The notes under the pieces were generated by a model. That model was not told the DNA's origin. It worked only from the letters and a program-made list of their open reading frames with translations, and did no database searches. A stretch of 64,000 nucleotides of DNA from Paraphotobacterium marinum (lineage in GTDB: Bacteria > Pseudomonadota > Gammaproteobacteria > Enterobacterales > Vibrionaceae): contig NZ_CP022355.1 in NCBI RefSeq assembly GCF_002216855.1, positions 868,001 through 932,000 on the forward strand, written 5' to 3'. Numbering within the stretch: position 1 is the first letter of the stretch; each line of letters opens with the position of its first letter. Shown here in pieces: positions 10,140-18,810 of this stretch. The translations under genes were made by a program, and so were the position numbers.

Positions 10140-11111
10140 ATGTATATTAGAAAAGTTAGTAGTTATGCCCCAGCATCTATAGGGAACTTTGCAATAGGTT
10201 TTGACATTATGGGACTTTCAATTACCCCATATGATAACGAAAAATTAGGAGATGTTGTTGAAGTTCTTGAATACGATGAAAGTATGAAAGTTTCAAATTG
10301 TTTAGTGGTTTCTGGCAATTATGCTAAAAGTTTACCTGAATTACCAAATAAAAATATTGTATATCATTGCTTACAAGCATTTAATGAAATTTTAAAAAAA
10401 AAGAACATCGAACAAAAAAACATCCAGCTTCATTTGATTAAAAATTTACCAATCGGTTCAGGGTTAGGTTCAAGTGCCTCCTCGGTTGTTGCAAGCTTGT
10501 CAGCTTTAAATTATTTATATAATAAACTATTAAATCCAGATGAATTATTAATATTAATGGGTAAAATGGAAGAAAAAATATCTGGAACTTTCCATTTAGA
10601 TAATGTTGCGCCATCCTTTCTAGGAGGCTTGCAATTAATTTTATCAAATGGCTTATCTAAAAGATTAGAAATATTTGATTCGTGGTTATATGTGATAGCA
10701 TATTCAGGAGAAAAAATTAATACAATTGATGCAAGATCTGTATTGCCCCAAAACCTACCCTTGAGAGCTCACATTGAACATACAAAAAACTTAAGTAGCT
10801 TTTTAGTAGGCCTCCAAACTAAAAATGAAAACTTAGTATTAGATAATATTAAAGATGTCATTGTGGAGCCAAATAGAAGGGTACTCATGCCAAATTTGGT
10901 TTATGCTAGAGAAGAACTAAAAAAAATTGGTTGTTTGAATACAAACATCTCTGGTGCGGGCCCTACTATTTTTAATATCGTCAAGGATATTAAAACAGCA
11001 AATACAGTTAAAACATGGTTAGAACAAAATTATATAAATAAAAAAAATGGGTTCGTTAAAATTTGCAAGCTTAATAGTGGTGGGGCAGTTTATACCGATA
11101 GTAATTTTTAG
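10140..11111 (+). CDS. thrB: Homoserine kinase
   Basis: GHMP-family kinase phosphorylating homoserine with ATP, the fourth step to threonine. At 323 residues it is close to the family (310 in E. coli). The N-terminal YAPASIGNFAIGFDIMG segment and the GHMP nucleotide loop LPIGSGLGSSASS (about residues 103-115) are plain, and the C-terminal substrate motif NTNISGAGPT is present near residue 270. A GTGGAG element lies about 10 nt before the ATG. The gene is 20 bp after thrA and 20 bp before thrC, consistent with one operon. Confidence 0.97.
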   Translation: MYIRKVSSYAPASIGNFAIGFDIMGLSITPYDNEKLGDVVEVLEYDESMKVSNCLVVSGNYAKSLPELPNKNIVYHCLQAFNEILKKKNIEQKNIQLHLIKNLPIGSGLGSSASSVVASLSALNYLYNKLLNPDELLILMGKMEEKISGTFHLDNVAPSFLGGLQLILSNGLSKRLEIFDSWLYVIAYSGEKINTIDARSVLPQNLPLRAHIEHTKNLSSFLVGLQTKNENLVLDNIKDVIVEPNRRVLMPNLVYAREELKKIGCLNTNISGAGPTIFNIVKDIKTANTVKTWLEQNYINKKNGFVKICKLNSGGAVYTDSNF

Positions 11112-11131
11112 TCTAAGGGAGATATTATAAT

Positions 11132-12405
11132 ATGTTGTTTTATAATACACAAAATAAGCTTGAAAAAGTAACTTTTAAAAGTGCTGTAACCAACGGGTTA
11201 GCCAAAGATGGGGGGCTTTTTTTTCCTGAAAACTTACCCTACTTTTCTTCTCAGGATTTGATGAAGTTAGCTGAATTAACAAGTCATGAGAGATTTTTTT
11301 CTATCTTATACCCCTTTGTCCAAGGTTGTATTTCCGAAAAAGATTTCTCAACTATTATAGAACAAACTTTTAATTTTGAGATTAAAGTGTGCTCAATTGA
11401 TCAGAACATTAAAACTTTAGAGTTATTTCATGGACCGACATTAGCTTTTAAAGATTTTGGTGCAAAATTTTTAGCAAATGTTTTATCACATTTGAATAAT
11501 AATGAATTAACCACAATTCTAACAGCGACTTCAGGAGATACTGGTGCCGCAGCTGCCCAAGCCTTTTTTAATTTGGAAGATTTTGAGGTTGTCGTTTTAT
11601 ATCCTAAAAATAAGGTAAGTTATATTCAACAAAAGTTTTTTACAACTCTTGGAAATAATGTTAGAACTTTTGCAATAGATGGTACCTTCGATGATTGTCA
11701 AGCACTTATAAAAAAAGCTGTAAATGATGAAGATGTTTTATTAAAAAGAAAACTAAATTCAGCTAATTCTATAAACATTTGTCGATTAATGGCTCAAATA
11801 TGTTATTTTTTTGAGGCCTATTTTACCTTGAGACATGAGTTACGAGATAAAAAATTGATATTTTCGGTTCCGAGTGGAAACTTTGGAAATGTGACTGCTG
11901 CCATGATGGCTACAAAGATGGGATTGCCAGTTCAAAAAGTCATTGCTGCTACCAATTCTAATGACACTGTTTCTAGATACTTATCCACCAATAAGTGGCA
12001 GCCAAAAAAACAATAATGACATTGTCAAATGCTATGGATGTTAGTAACCCTAGTAACTGGATTAGAACAGATTTGTTAAGACAAGAAAATTTTTGTGAAT
12101 TTATTTGTGAGTCGGTAAATGAAGAACAGACGAAAAAATCCTTAAAAATGCTTCGAAATAAAGGTTATATATCTGAGCCTCATGCAGCTATTGCTTACCA
12201 AAGCTTAGAAAACCACTTGGAAGATGATCATTTAGGTGTTTTTTTATCAACGGCGCATCCAATAAAGTTTAAGAGTGTCGTGGAAGAAATACTACATGAG
12301 AGTCTAATAGTACCAAAAATTGTCAAAGAATTAATGGTAAAACCATCTCAAGAAGAAACTTTAGGGACTGATTATGTCCCATTTAAAAAGAAGTTGCTGT
12401 CTTAA
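11132..12405 (+). pseudogene. thrC: Threonine synthase, interrupted by an apparent -1 frameshift (possibly still expressed)
   Basis: PLP enzyme converting O-phosphohomoserine to threonine. The first part (11132-12016) runs from MLFYNTQNK through the PLP-lysine region GPTLAFKDFGAKF and the phosphate-binding segment SGDTGAAAAQ to NKWQPKK, then stops. The remainder continues in another frame to 12405 with TIMTLSNAMDVSNPSNW, the expected next segment. The break is at an A7 run (12004-12010); one more A joins the halves as QPKKTIMTL and gives about 424 residues, the family length (428 in E. coli). No other lesion is visible. Either the assembly lost a base or the gene depends on slippage. A GGGAG site precedes the ATG; last gene of thrABC. 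Confidence 0.9.
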
Positions 12406-12463
12406 TTGACATACAAATTACTAGAGTTTAGATAACAATTTAAAAAAAGAGAAGGTTCATCAA

Positions 12464-13162
12464 ATGAATGTTTGTTTAAATCAATTGCCATATTCATGGC
12501 ATGATTTTTTTGTAAAACAAATGAATGAAGATTATTTTAAGAAATTGCAGAATTATTTAATCTCTTGTGAAGAAAATAATGTTCCAATTTTTCCAAAATC
12601 TTCAAATATTTTTAATGCGTTTAAATTTACGCCTTTTAATAAAATAAAATGTTGTATTATTGGACAAGATCCATACTTTTTACCTAAAATGGCCAATGGA
12701 CTTGCGTTTAGTGTAGATGATGGTATTGAAGCTCCAAGATCACTAAAAAATATTTTGAAAGAGTTATCCAGTAATGGATTTAAGGATGAAAATAATAATT
12801 TAACATCATGGTCCAAACAAGGAGTTTTTCTATTGAATTGTATTTTAACCGTTGAAGCAGGTAAACCCAAATCTCATAAAAATAGAGGCTGGGAAATTTT
12901 TACATCCGAAGCGTTAAAACTTATAAATAAGGAGCATGAAAATATTGTTTTTCTAGCATGGGGTAAAGATGCACATAAAATATGTTCGAATATACTTGAC
13001 TCAAGTAAAAATTATCTGATTAAAACCTCCCATCCAAGCCCTTTAGGAGCAAGAAAAAAAGGAACTGATTTTTCTGCATTTCTTGGTTCAAACTGTTTTA
13101 ACAATGTAAATGAGATTTTAATGAAAAACAATATTGAACCGATTAATTGGAATTTAGAATAA
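12464..13162 (+). CDS. ung: Uracil-DNA glycosylase (family 1)
   Basis: Removes uracil from DNA at the start of base excision repair. At 232 residues it matches the family (229 in E. coli). The catalytic Asp is in motif A (IIGQDPYF, about residue 69), the uracil-stacking Phe in GLAFSV, the uracil-binding Asn in FLLNCILT, and the catalytic His with intercalating Leu in HPSPLGA. Two departures from the E. coli pattern are visible: motif A ends in Phe rather than His, and the loop after HPSPL is several residues longer (ARKKGTDFSAFLGSNCF). An AGAGAAGG-type site precedes the ATG. It lies between thrC and yaaA, convergent with the small DUF3545 gene. Confidence 0.95.
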   Translation: MNVCLNQLPYSWHDFFVKQMNEDYFKKLQNYLISCEENNVPIFPKSSNIFNAFKFTPFNKIKCCIIGQDPYFLPKMANGLAFSVDDGIEAPRSLKNILKELSSNGFKDENNNLTSWSKQGVFLLNCILTVEAGKPKSHKNRGWEIFTSEALKLINKEHENIVFLAWGKDAHKICSNILDSSKNYLIKTSHPSPLGARKKGTDFSAFLGSNCFNNVNEILMKNNIEPINWNLE

Positions 13163-13167
13163 TTTAC

Positions 13168-13347
13168 TCAGAGAAACTCTAATTCTTTATCTAGTAAATC
13201 ATTATTTAATTCATCTATGTCCATTAACTCTCTTTTTAAACGAGCTTTTTCTTTAAAAGCTTCAATTTCTCTCCACTTTCTCTTGGAACGTTTGCTCATT
13301 TGTTTAGTGTCTATTTCTTCTAAAATATTTTCATTAAATTCATCCAT
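13168..13347 (-). CDS. Small basic/acidic protein, DUF3545-like
   Basis: A 59-residue protein starting MDEFNENILEEIDTKQ, followed by the conserved core SKRSKRKWREIEAFKEKARLKREL and an acidic tail. The core resembles the DUF3545 family of vibrios and relatives, whose function is unknown to me. ATG 13347 is preferred over the upstream ATG at 13383 because GGAG lies five bases before it and the family begins with MD(D/E)FN. The protein is predicted helical and soluble, without signal or membrane segment. It ends 5 bp from the ung stop, convergent. No role can be assigned from context. Confidence 0.65.
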   Translation of the reverse strand: MDEFNENILEEIDTKQMSKRSKRKWREIEAFKEKARLKRELMDIDELNNDLLDKELEFL

Positions 13348-13495
13348 AACAACTCCAGTTCCATCTGATAAGTTATAAATCACACTTAAATTATGAATAA
13401 TTTTAAAAAAATTAAAACATTTTGTTATAAAAAAATTGATCTAAGACAAATAATTAATTAATTTATACTTTAAAAGTTTAAATAAGGATAGATTG

Positions 13496-14269
13496 ATGTT
13501 TATAGTCATATCACCGGCAAAATCATTAGATTTTGAAAATAAAAATTGTTTTAACCCATCGACACTTCCTTTCTTCCAGAAAGAAACGCAGGAATTGATA
13601 GAAATTTGTAAAAAGTTTGATGCTCCAGAAATTTCTAGGCTAATGAAAGTAAGTGATAGTATTGCATCATTAAATGTTGCACGATTTAATGACTTCTCTA
13701 AAAATTATGATAAAAAAAATTCTAAAGAAGCATTGTTTTTTTTTAAAGGAGATGTTTATCAGGGACTTAATGCTCAAAATTTGAATGAAATTGATTTGAA
13801 GTGGGCACAAGAGAATCTCTATATTCTTTCAGGATTATATGGGTTATTAAAAAGTTTTGATCTGATACAACCATACCGACTTGAAATGGGCACGAAATTA
13901 GAAAATGCTCATGGTAAGAACCTATATGAGTTTTGGGATACCAAAGTAACTGATTTATTAAACTCTTATATGAATGAAAAAGGAGTAAAACACTTAGTCA
14001 ACTTAGCATCTAATGAATATTTCAAAGTTTTAAAAACCAAAAGAATCGATGCTCAAATTATCACCCCCACTTTCTTAGACTTCAAAAATGGAAAGTATAA
14101 AATTATTAGTTTTTATGCCAAAAAAGCAAGAGGTCTTTTTGCTCAATACATGATTAAAAATAAAATCACAAAATATGAAAACTTAAAACTTTTTGATTAT
14201 GATGGATATAGCTATTGTGATGAAGAGTCAAGCATGGAAACACTTGTTTTTAAAAGAAAGTTAGCTTAA
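13496..14269 (+). CDS. yaaA: YaaA family peroxide stress protein
   Basis: Member of the YaaA/DUF328 family, linked in E. coli to lowering intracellular iron and DNA damage under hydrogen peroxide stress. Conserved features are the N-terminal FIVISPAKSLDFE, the central FKGDVYQGL and LSGLYGLLKSFDLIQPYRLEMGT block, VNLASNEYFK, and the C-terminal SFYAKKARGLFAQYMIKN. The length of about 257 residues equals the family (258). The start is ATG 13496 (an in-frame TTG immediately precedes it), with AAGGAT about eight bases upstream. Position downstream of thrABC matches E. coli thr-yaaA order. Confidence 0.94.
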   Translation: MFIVISPAKSLDFENKNCFNPSTLPFFQKETQELIEICKKFDAPEISRLMKVSDSIASLNVARFNDFSKNYDKKNSKEALFFFKGDVYQGLNAQNLNEIDLKWAQENLYILSGLYGLLKSFDLIQPYRLEMGTKLENAHGKNLYEFWDTKVTDLLNSYMNEKGVKHLVNLASNEYFKVLKTKRIDAQIITPTFLDFKNGKYKIISFYAKKARGLFAQYMIKNKITKYENLKLFDYDGYSYCDEESSMETLVFKRKLA

Positions 14270-14288
14270 ACATTCTAAATGTTTAAGC
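14264..14288. other. Perfect 11-bp inverted repeat at the yaaA 3' end
   Basis: GCTTAAACATT and its exact complement are separated by CTA; the yaaA stop codon lies in the left arm. No T-tract follows on either strand. It sits between the convergent yaaA and the exporter gene, so it may end or stabilise transcripts, but it is not a canonical Rho-independent terminator. Confidence 0.6.
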
Positions 14289-14323
14289 CCACTCACAATT
14301 ATTATTTAAGGTGTATCATGCAT

Positions 14324-15499
14324 TCATGTAATGTGTTTTTTATGAGTAATGGCTGACATCAATAACACAGCTGAAACAGCTAGTATTATGTTGGCTAAAG
14401 ATAGGTCACTTGTGTTGATATTATGAATAAATCCTAAAATTAAATTTATAGTAAAACCAAACCCAAAAGTTAGAAAGTTCATTAACGAAACAGCCGATCC
14501 TGTCATTTTTTCATCGATTATATGAATGGCACCAGCTTGAGCGAGTGGTCTTATTATTCCAATCCCAAGGGATGTAATAAGCATTGAAATAACAATGACA
14601 AGATAATCATTTATAAAAAGTGTATTAAAAATAACGAGCGAAACTCCACCTAATAATAATAAATAAGTTGCAATTCTTACTGATCTGTCAATACCTAATT
14701 TTTTTGAGAAATAAGGTGCTAGAGCCCCAGTTAAAAATAAACTTAACCCATTGATACCGATCAAGTTACCGGATAATAAGGGAGATACATGGTATTGATT
14801 TGAATAAATTAAAGTTGCTGAGCCTAAAAATGAAAATAAAATAGCATAAGAGCAAGCAGTTGTTAAACTATATACCATAAACTGCTTATTTTTTAACAAA
14901 GTTGCATAGTTGTTTAAGAAAAGTAGCATGTCAAATTTGGTGGAGCTTTTTTGTTTCTCTTTAAACTTAGTCTTAATTAAAATAATATAAAAACAAGAAA
15001 GTAAAAAGAGAAAGAAGAATGTTCCTTTCCAATTAAAATAGAACTGAAGCCAAGCTCCGATTGATGGTGCTAAAATGGGGATTAGCGAAATACCTAACAT
15101 GATGAAGGAAATGACGGTTACCAACTTTTGTTTATTGTCTTTAAAAGTGGCCTTAGCAATTGATATTATGCACGGTATGATCGCTGAAGCTCCTATTGCT
15201 TGCAAAAACCTTATTATAAGTAATATAAAGTAATTGTTTGTCATTGTTATACAAATACTAGCAATGGAAAAAATGAGTAGACTAATTAAAAGAATATTCT
15301 TTTTCCCAAATTGATCAATTAATCCACCCACTACCAATTGTGGGGTAGCAAGTCCTATTAAATAAACACTCATAAACCATTGAATGTGATTTGTGTTAAA
15401 TAAACTCTTCATCTCAGGCATAGAAGATATAAACATGTCATTTCCCATGGGACCTAAGATACAGGTAGATAAAATTATTATAAAACTTATTTTTTTCAT
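14324..15499 (-). CDS. Bcr/CflA-type MFS drug exporter
   Basis: A roughly 391-residue major facilitator with about twelve hydrophobic segments, typical of the 12-TM DHA1 family. The Bcr/CflA signature region reads STCILGPMGNDMFISSMPEMK, and the loop 2-3 motif is GGLIDQFGKKN. ATG 15499 is preferred to the in-frame GTG at 15511 because the hydrophobic first segment starts right after MKKIS. The substrate is unknown; relatives export bicyclomycin, sulfonamides or chloramphenicol. It is divergent from a PadR-family gene 155 bp away, and PadR proteins often repress a neighbouring exporter, so a regulator-pump pair is inferred. Confidence 0.88.
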   Translation of the reverse strand: MKKISFIIILSTCILGPMGNDMFISSMPEMKSLFNTNHIQWFMSVYLIGLATPQLVVGGLIDQFGKKNILLISLLIFSIASICITMTNNYFILLIIRFLQAIGASAIIPCIISIAKATFKDNKQKLVTVISFIMLGISLIPILAPSIGAWLQFYFNWKGTFFFLFLLSCFYIILIKTKFKEKQKSSTKFDMLLFLNNYATLLKNKQFMVYSLTTACSYAILFSFLGSATLIYSNQYHVSPLLSGNLIGINGLSLFLTGALAPYFSKKLGIDRSVRIATYLLLLGGVSLVIFNTLFINDYLVIVISMLITSLGIGIIRPLAQAGAIHIIDEKMTGSAVSLMNFLTFGFGFTINLILGFIHNINTSDLSLANIILAVSAVLLMSAITHKKHIT

Positions 15500-15556
15500 T
15501 AAAAATAACACCTAATTATTATTTAAAATTCTAAGTTAAAACTTATAGGTTTTTAT

Positions 15557-15581
15557 TGCATAGGTAAAATATACATATGCA
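15557..15581. promoter_or_regulatory. Candidate operator between exporter and PadR gene
   Basis: Inverted repeat TGCATA / TATGCA with 13 bases between the arms, in the intergenic region of the divergent exporter and PadR genes. PadR regulators bind palindromic AT-rich sites in such positions, but the pattern does not exactly match the commonly cited ATGT-N8-ACAT motif. Assignment is by position only. Confidence 0.3.
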
Positions 15582-15653
15582 TTAAATTGATGTCAATTTT
15601 TTTTTTTGTTACAATTTATAACGAATATAATTTTAAAATTTATGAGGTAATTA

Positions 15654-16229
15654 ATGGCAAAGGAAAATAAGTCTATATATGCTATTCTGGGTTGCTTGGG
15701 GAAAAGAGAATGGATGACTGGCTATGACATAAAGCAAATTATGCAAAAAATGTCTGCAATGTATTGGGCCGAGAATAATGCACAAATTTATCCATTATTA
15801 AAAAAGCTATTGATTGAAAAAATGGTAGAGTTAAAAGAAGATTCTCAAGGACCAAGAAAAAAATTACTTTATAAAATAACTCCCAAGGGAATGAATCATC
15901 TAATGAAGTGGTTGGTTAAACCTCCCCAAGAATTAGCGAAGCATAAAGATGAATATCTTTTAAAATTTAGTCTTGGTCAATTTTTAGATCAAAATGAACT
16001 ACAAAATCATATTGAAAACTTATTAGTAAAAGTGAAGGTTAAAAAAAATATCCTTATCGATGGTGAGCAAAGAATTAGAAAAGAGCATGAAGGCCGTAAA
16101 GATTGTTTGTATATTTCTTCAATATATGAATATGGAATTTTATTATCTGAAGCAAAAGTGAAGTGGTGCGAAAGTATATTAAAGAAAATCAAAAATGGAG
16201 ACTTTCAAACAAACGAAAATCTTAAATAA
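15654..16229 (+). CDS. PadR-family transcriptional regulator
   Basis: A 191-residue protein. The N-terminal winged helix (about 1-90) contains AILGCLGKREWMTGYDIKQ, YPLLKKLLIEKMVEL and the wing PRKKLLYKITPKG. A helical C-terminal dimerisation domain (about 95-180) resembles the Vir-type PadR C-domain (DEYLLKFSLGQFLDQNEL, KDCLYISSIYEYGILLSEAKVKW). This is the longer PadR class, whose members usually respond to small aromatic or drug-like molecules. TGAGGT lies eight bases before the ATG. Its divergent partner is an MFS exporter. The ligand is unknown. Confidence 0.88.
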   Translation: MAKENKSIYAILGCLGKREWMTGYDIKQIMQKMSAMYWAENNAQIYPLLKKLLIEKMVELKEDSQGPRKKLLYKITPKGMNHLMKWLVKPPQELAKHKDEYLLKFSLGQFLDQNELQNHIENLLVKVKVKKNILIDGEQRIRKEHEGRKDCLYISSIYEYGILLSEAKVKWCESILKKIKNGDFQTNENLK

Positions 16230-16291
16230 AAAAAATGAGTTAAATACACACAAATATTTTAATCGTAAATATAATTTCTAATTTATTTATT

Positions 16292-17472
16292 TCATTTCTT
16301 TTTTTTCTTCTTCTTTTTAGTGATTTTTGGTTTTTTATGTGAGGGGCGAAGCCCTTCTACAAACCGTTCTTTGATTAACTCATCAGTATATCGGCTAAAC
16401 TTTTCTATTAGTCTTTGGTCATGAGCTTCAACTAATGATATTGCATTTCCTTTTTTACCTGCTCGGGCTGTTCTTCCAATCCTGTGAACATAAGTGTCCC
16501 CAGTATAAGGTAAGTCAAAGTTTATGACGTGAGATATATCTTTAAAATCAATTCCTCTAGCAGATAAGTCAGTTGAAATTAAAATAGTAGATTTTTCGCA
16601 GTCAAACTCAGTAATTACCTTATTCCTGGATGATTGCTTTAAATCAGCATGAAGTATTAAAAAACTAGTATCATTTTCAGACAAATAACTTGATAATTTA
16701 GCAATTCCTTCCTTTTTTTTCACAAAGATTATACTTTTTTTGTATCATCATTATTTAAAATATTTAATAGCAATTTTAATTTATGCTCATAAGTATCAGC
16801 TCTGTAATACCATTGATTTATTTTTTTTCTTTCTTTTCTGGAAGGATTTCCTTCAATCATAATAGGATTATTAAGAATCAAATCTCCAAATTTAATAACC
16901 TCATCAGATTCTATCGTTGCTGAAAGTAGAAGTGTTTGTTTTCTTTGATCAAATTTTTTACAAATTGATAATACAATTTGTTTAAACCCCATATGTAGCA
17001 TTCTATCTGCTTCATCAAGAACTAATAACTCGATAGAATAACAATCTATATAATTTGAATCGATGTATTCTTTCAACCTGCCTGGTGTTGCGACAATTAT
17101 ATCAATTTCTTCCTTTAAAGAGTTGGCATGGGTGTCATAGGTAACACCTCCAGTGATATTAATACTTTTTAAATTTAATTTAGATAAAAATATATTTAAT
17201 ATATCATGTACTTGATTAGCTAATTCACGAGTAGGGCATAAAATTAAAACTTTTGGTGCTTCTTTTCTTTTCCTAGGGAAATCAATTAAGTTTTGTAAAA
17301 CAGGTAAAATATAAGCAAGTGTTTTTCCGGTTCCTGTAGGTGAGGATGCAAGGACATCCCTTCCATTTAAAGCTTCTGGAATAAACTTACTTTGAATGTC
17401 AGTTGGTAGGTTATAGTCTAATTGACTGGTTATAATACTGTCTAGACCTAGTTCTTCAAATTTATTGCTCAT
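16292..17472 (-). pseudogene. srmB: DEAD-box RNA helicase SrmB, interrupted by an apparent -1 frameshift
   Basis: ATP-dependent RNA helicase for early 50S subunit assembly. The first part (17472-16729) holds the Q motif (TDIQSKFIP), I (SPTGTGKT), Ia (PTRELANQ), Ib (TPGRL), DEAD and SAT, then NQWYYRADTYEHK, distinctive of SrmB. The second part (16723-16292) holds motif V (STDLSARGID), VI (HRIGRTARAG) and a poly-Lys tail. The break is at an A7 run on the coding strand (plus 16735-16741). One more A joins them as TKKSIIFVKKKEG, the expected motif IV, giving about 393 residues. A neighbouring A8 run (plus 16713-16720) is in frame. SrmB-TrmN6 adjacency matches E. coli. Confidence 0.9.
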
Positions 17473-17487
17473 TATGATGTGACTTAA

Positions 17488-18204
17488 TTAAAATTTAAGG
17501 TAGAAGTTTTTAGTTAGTTCTTTAAATTCATAAGTATACCCTTTATCATCTCTAATGCAAATCAATCTTTTTGTTAATTCCTTATATGAATTACTAAGTT
17601 TTAAAACCACTCGATTAGCACTTTTGTTATGTACACCGTGAATCATGATTTTTTCTATCAGATATAAGCTATGATAATCAATTAATTTCATTACTCGCTC
17701 TAAACAGTTAGTCGGAAGAATAAGATTTGCAATTCCAGATGGACTTAACAGTTCTTTTATTGAGTGTATGAGAGAGTTATATGATAATGCGTCAGTATGT
17801 TTTGCCAATACATTCTTTTTATTAGCAGGTTTCAGACTATTTTCATAGTAAGGAGGGTTTGAAATAATACAATCGAACTTTTTATTACTAATTTTAAGGT
17901 ACTCTCTAACATCTTTTTGTATAACGGTGATATTTTTCGACCAATTATTTTTTTTGAAGTTTTTAGTTGCTTGAGCTATTGCATTGGGCTCTATGTCAAT
18001 TGCCGTGATTTGATGTTGAATGTTTTTCATTCTTTGGGCAATCATTAATGAAAGAATTCCAGAGCCGGTACCAATATCTAAAACTTCATGAGATTTTAAA
18101 CTTGAAATGCTTCCAAGAATAACAGCATCTGTCGATAACTTCATTCCACAGTTGGTAAAGTCCAATGAAAACTCTTTAAACTTGAAAAAATTTTTATTGT
18201 TCAT
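17488..18204 (-). CDS. trmN6: tRNA1(Val) (adenine(37)-N6)-methyltransferase
   Basis: SAM-dependent methyltransferase modifying A37 of tRNA-Val (E. coli YfiC). At 238 residues it matches the family (245). The SAM-binding motif I is VLDIGTGSGILSL near residue 42, an acidic motif II follows (ITAIDIEPNA), and the N6-adenine signature NPPY is in CIISNPPYYENS near residue 112. It overlaps the 3' end of fldB by 11 bp and is followed 15 bp on by srmB, forming a minus-strand fldB-trmN6-srmB unit. Confidence 0.93.
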   Translation of the reverse strand: MNNKNFFKFKEFSLDFTNCGMKLSTDAVILGSISSLKSHEVLDIGTGSGILSLMIAQRMKNIQHQITAIDIEPNAIAQATKNFKKNNWSKNITVIQKDVREYLKISNKKFDCIISNPPYYENSLKPANKKNVLAKHTDALSYNSLIHSIKELLSPSGIANLILPTNCLERVMKLIDYHSLYLIEKIMIHGVHNKSANRVVLKLSNSYKELTKRLICIRDDKGYTYEFKELTKNFYLKF

Positions 18205-18718
18205 GCAATCGATTTATTTCGGCTTTTAGTTGTTTACACCATAAATTTAGTCGATTATCCGATAGTTCATATTGATTATCTTCATCGAGAGCTAATCCTA
18301 CAAACTTGTTTTCTCTCAGAGCAACAGAGCTCTCAAAGAAATAATTTTCATTTTTCCAAAACCCAATAAAGTTACTTTTGTTGTGGGCAACAATTTCATC
18401 ATAAAGCCTACCCATGGCATCCAGAAACCATTCACTGTAACCTTCTTGATCACCTAAGCCATATAAGGCTATGGTTTTATCGTTAAGATTTAGAGTTTTG
18501 ATAGTATCCCATTTATCTTCCCAGTCTTCTTGAAGTTCGCCAAAATGCCAAGTTGAAATGCCGTAAATCACAATATCATATTCCTCAGATTTTTTTAAAC
18601 TGTCTTCTTTTATATTGTGTAATTGAACTTCAAATTCGGGTTTTAGTTTGTCTCTAATTTTTTCTGCAGTAATTTCTGTGTAACAGGTAGACGAACCATA
18701 AAAAAGGCCAATTTTCAT
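18194..18718 (-). CDS. fldB: Flavodoxin FldB
   Basis: A 174-residue long-chain flavodoxin, an FMN electron carrier in the cytosol. The phosphate loop YGSSTCYTE (residues 8-16), the FMN-contacting loop YGISTWHFGELQEDW (about 52-66) and GLGDQEGYSEWF (about 90-102) are characteristic, as is VGLALDEDNQYELSDNRL near the C-terminus. The STCYTE loop and the position next to xerD identify FldB rather than FldA. It is divergent from xerD and overlaps trmN6, as in enteric and vibrio gene order. Confidence 0.93.
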   Translation of the reverse strand: MKIGLFYGSSTCYTEITAEKIRDKLKPEFEVQLHNIKEDSLKKSEEYDIVIYGISTWHFGELQEDWEDKWDTIKTLNLNDKTIALYGLGDQEGYSEWFLDAMGRLYDEIVAHNKSNFIGFWKNENYFFESSVALRENKFVGLALDEDNQYELSDNRLNLWCKQLKAEINRLHEQ

Positions 18719-18810
18719 TTATTTGATCTCTTTGATTATAAATTGATTCTATTTTCCAATTTTATTAGTAAAATGTAAAATAGTTTCAGAAAATAATTGA
18801 GGATAATAAA

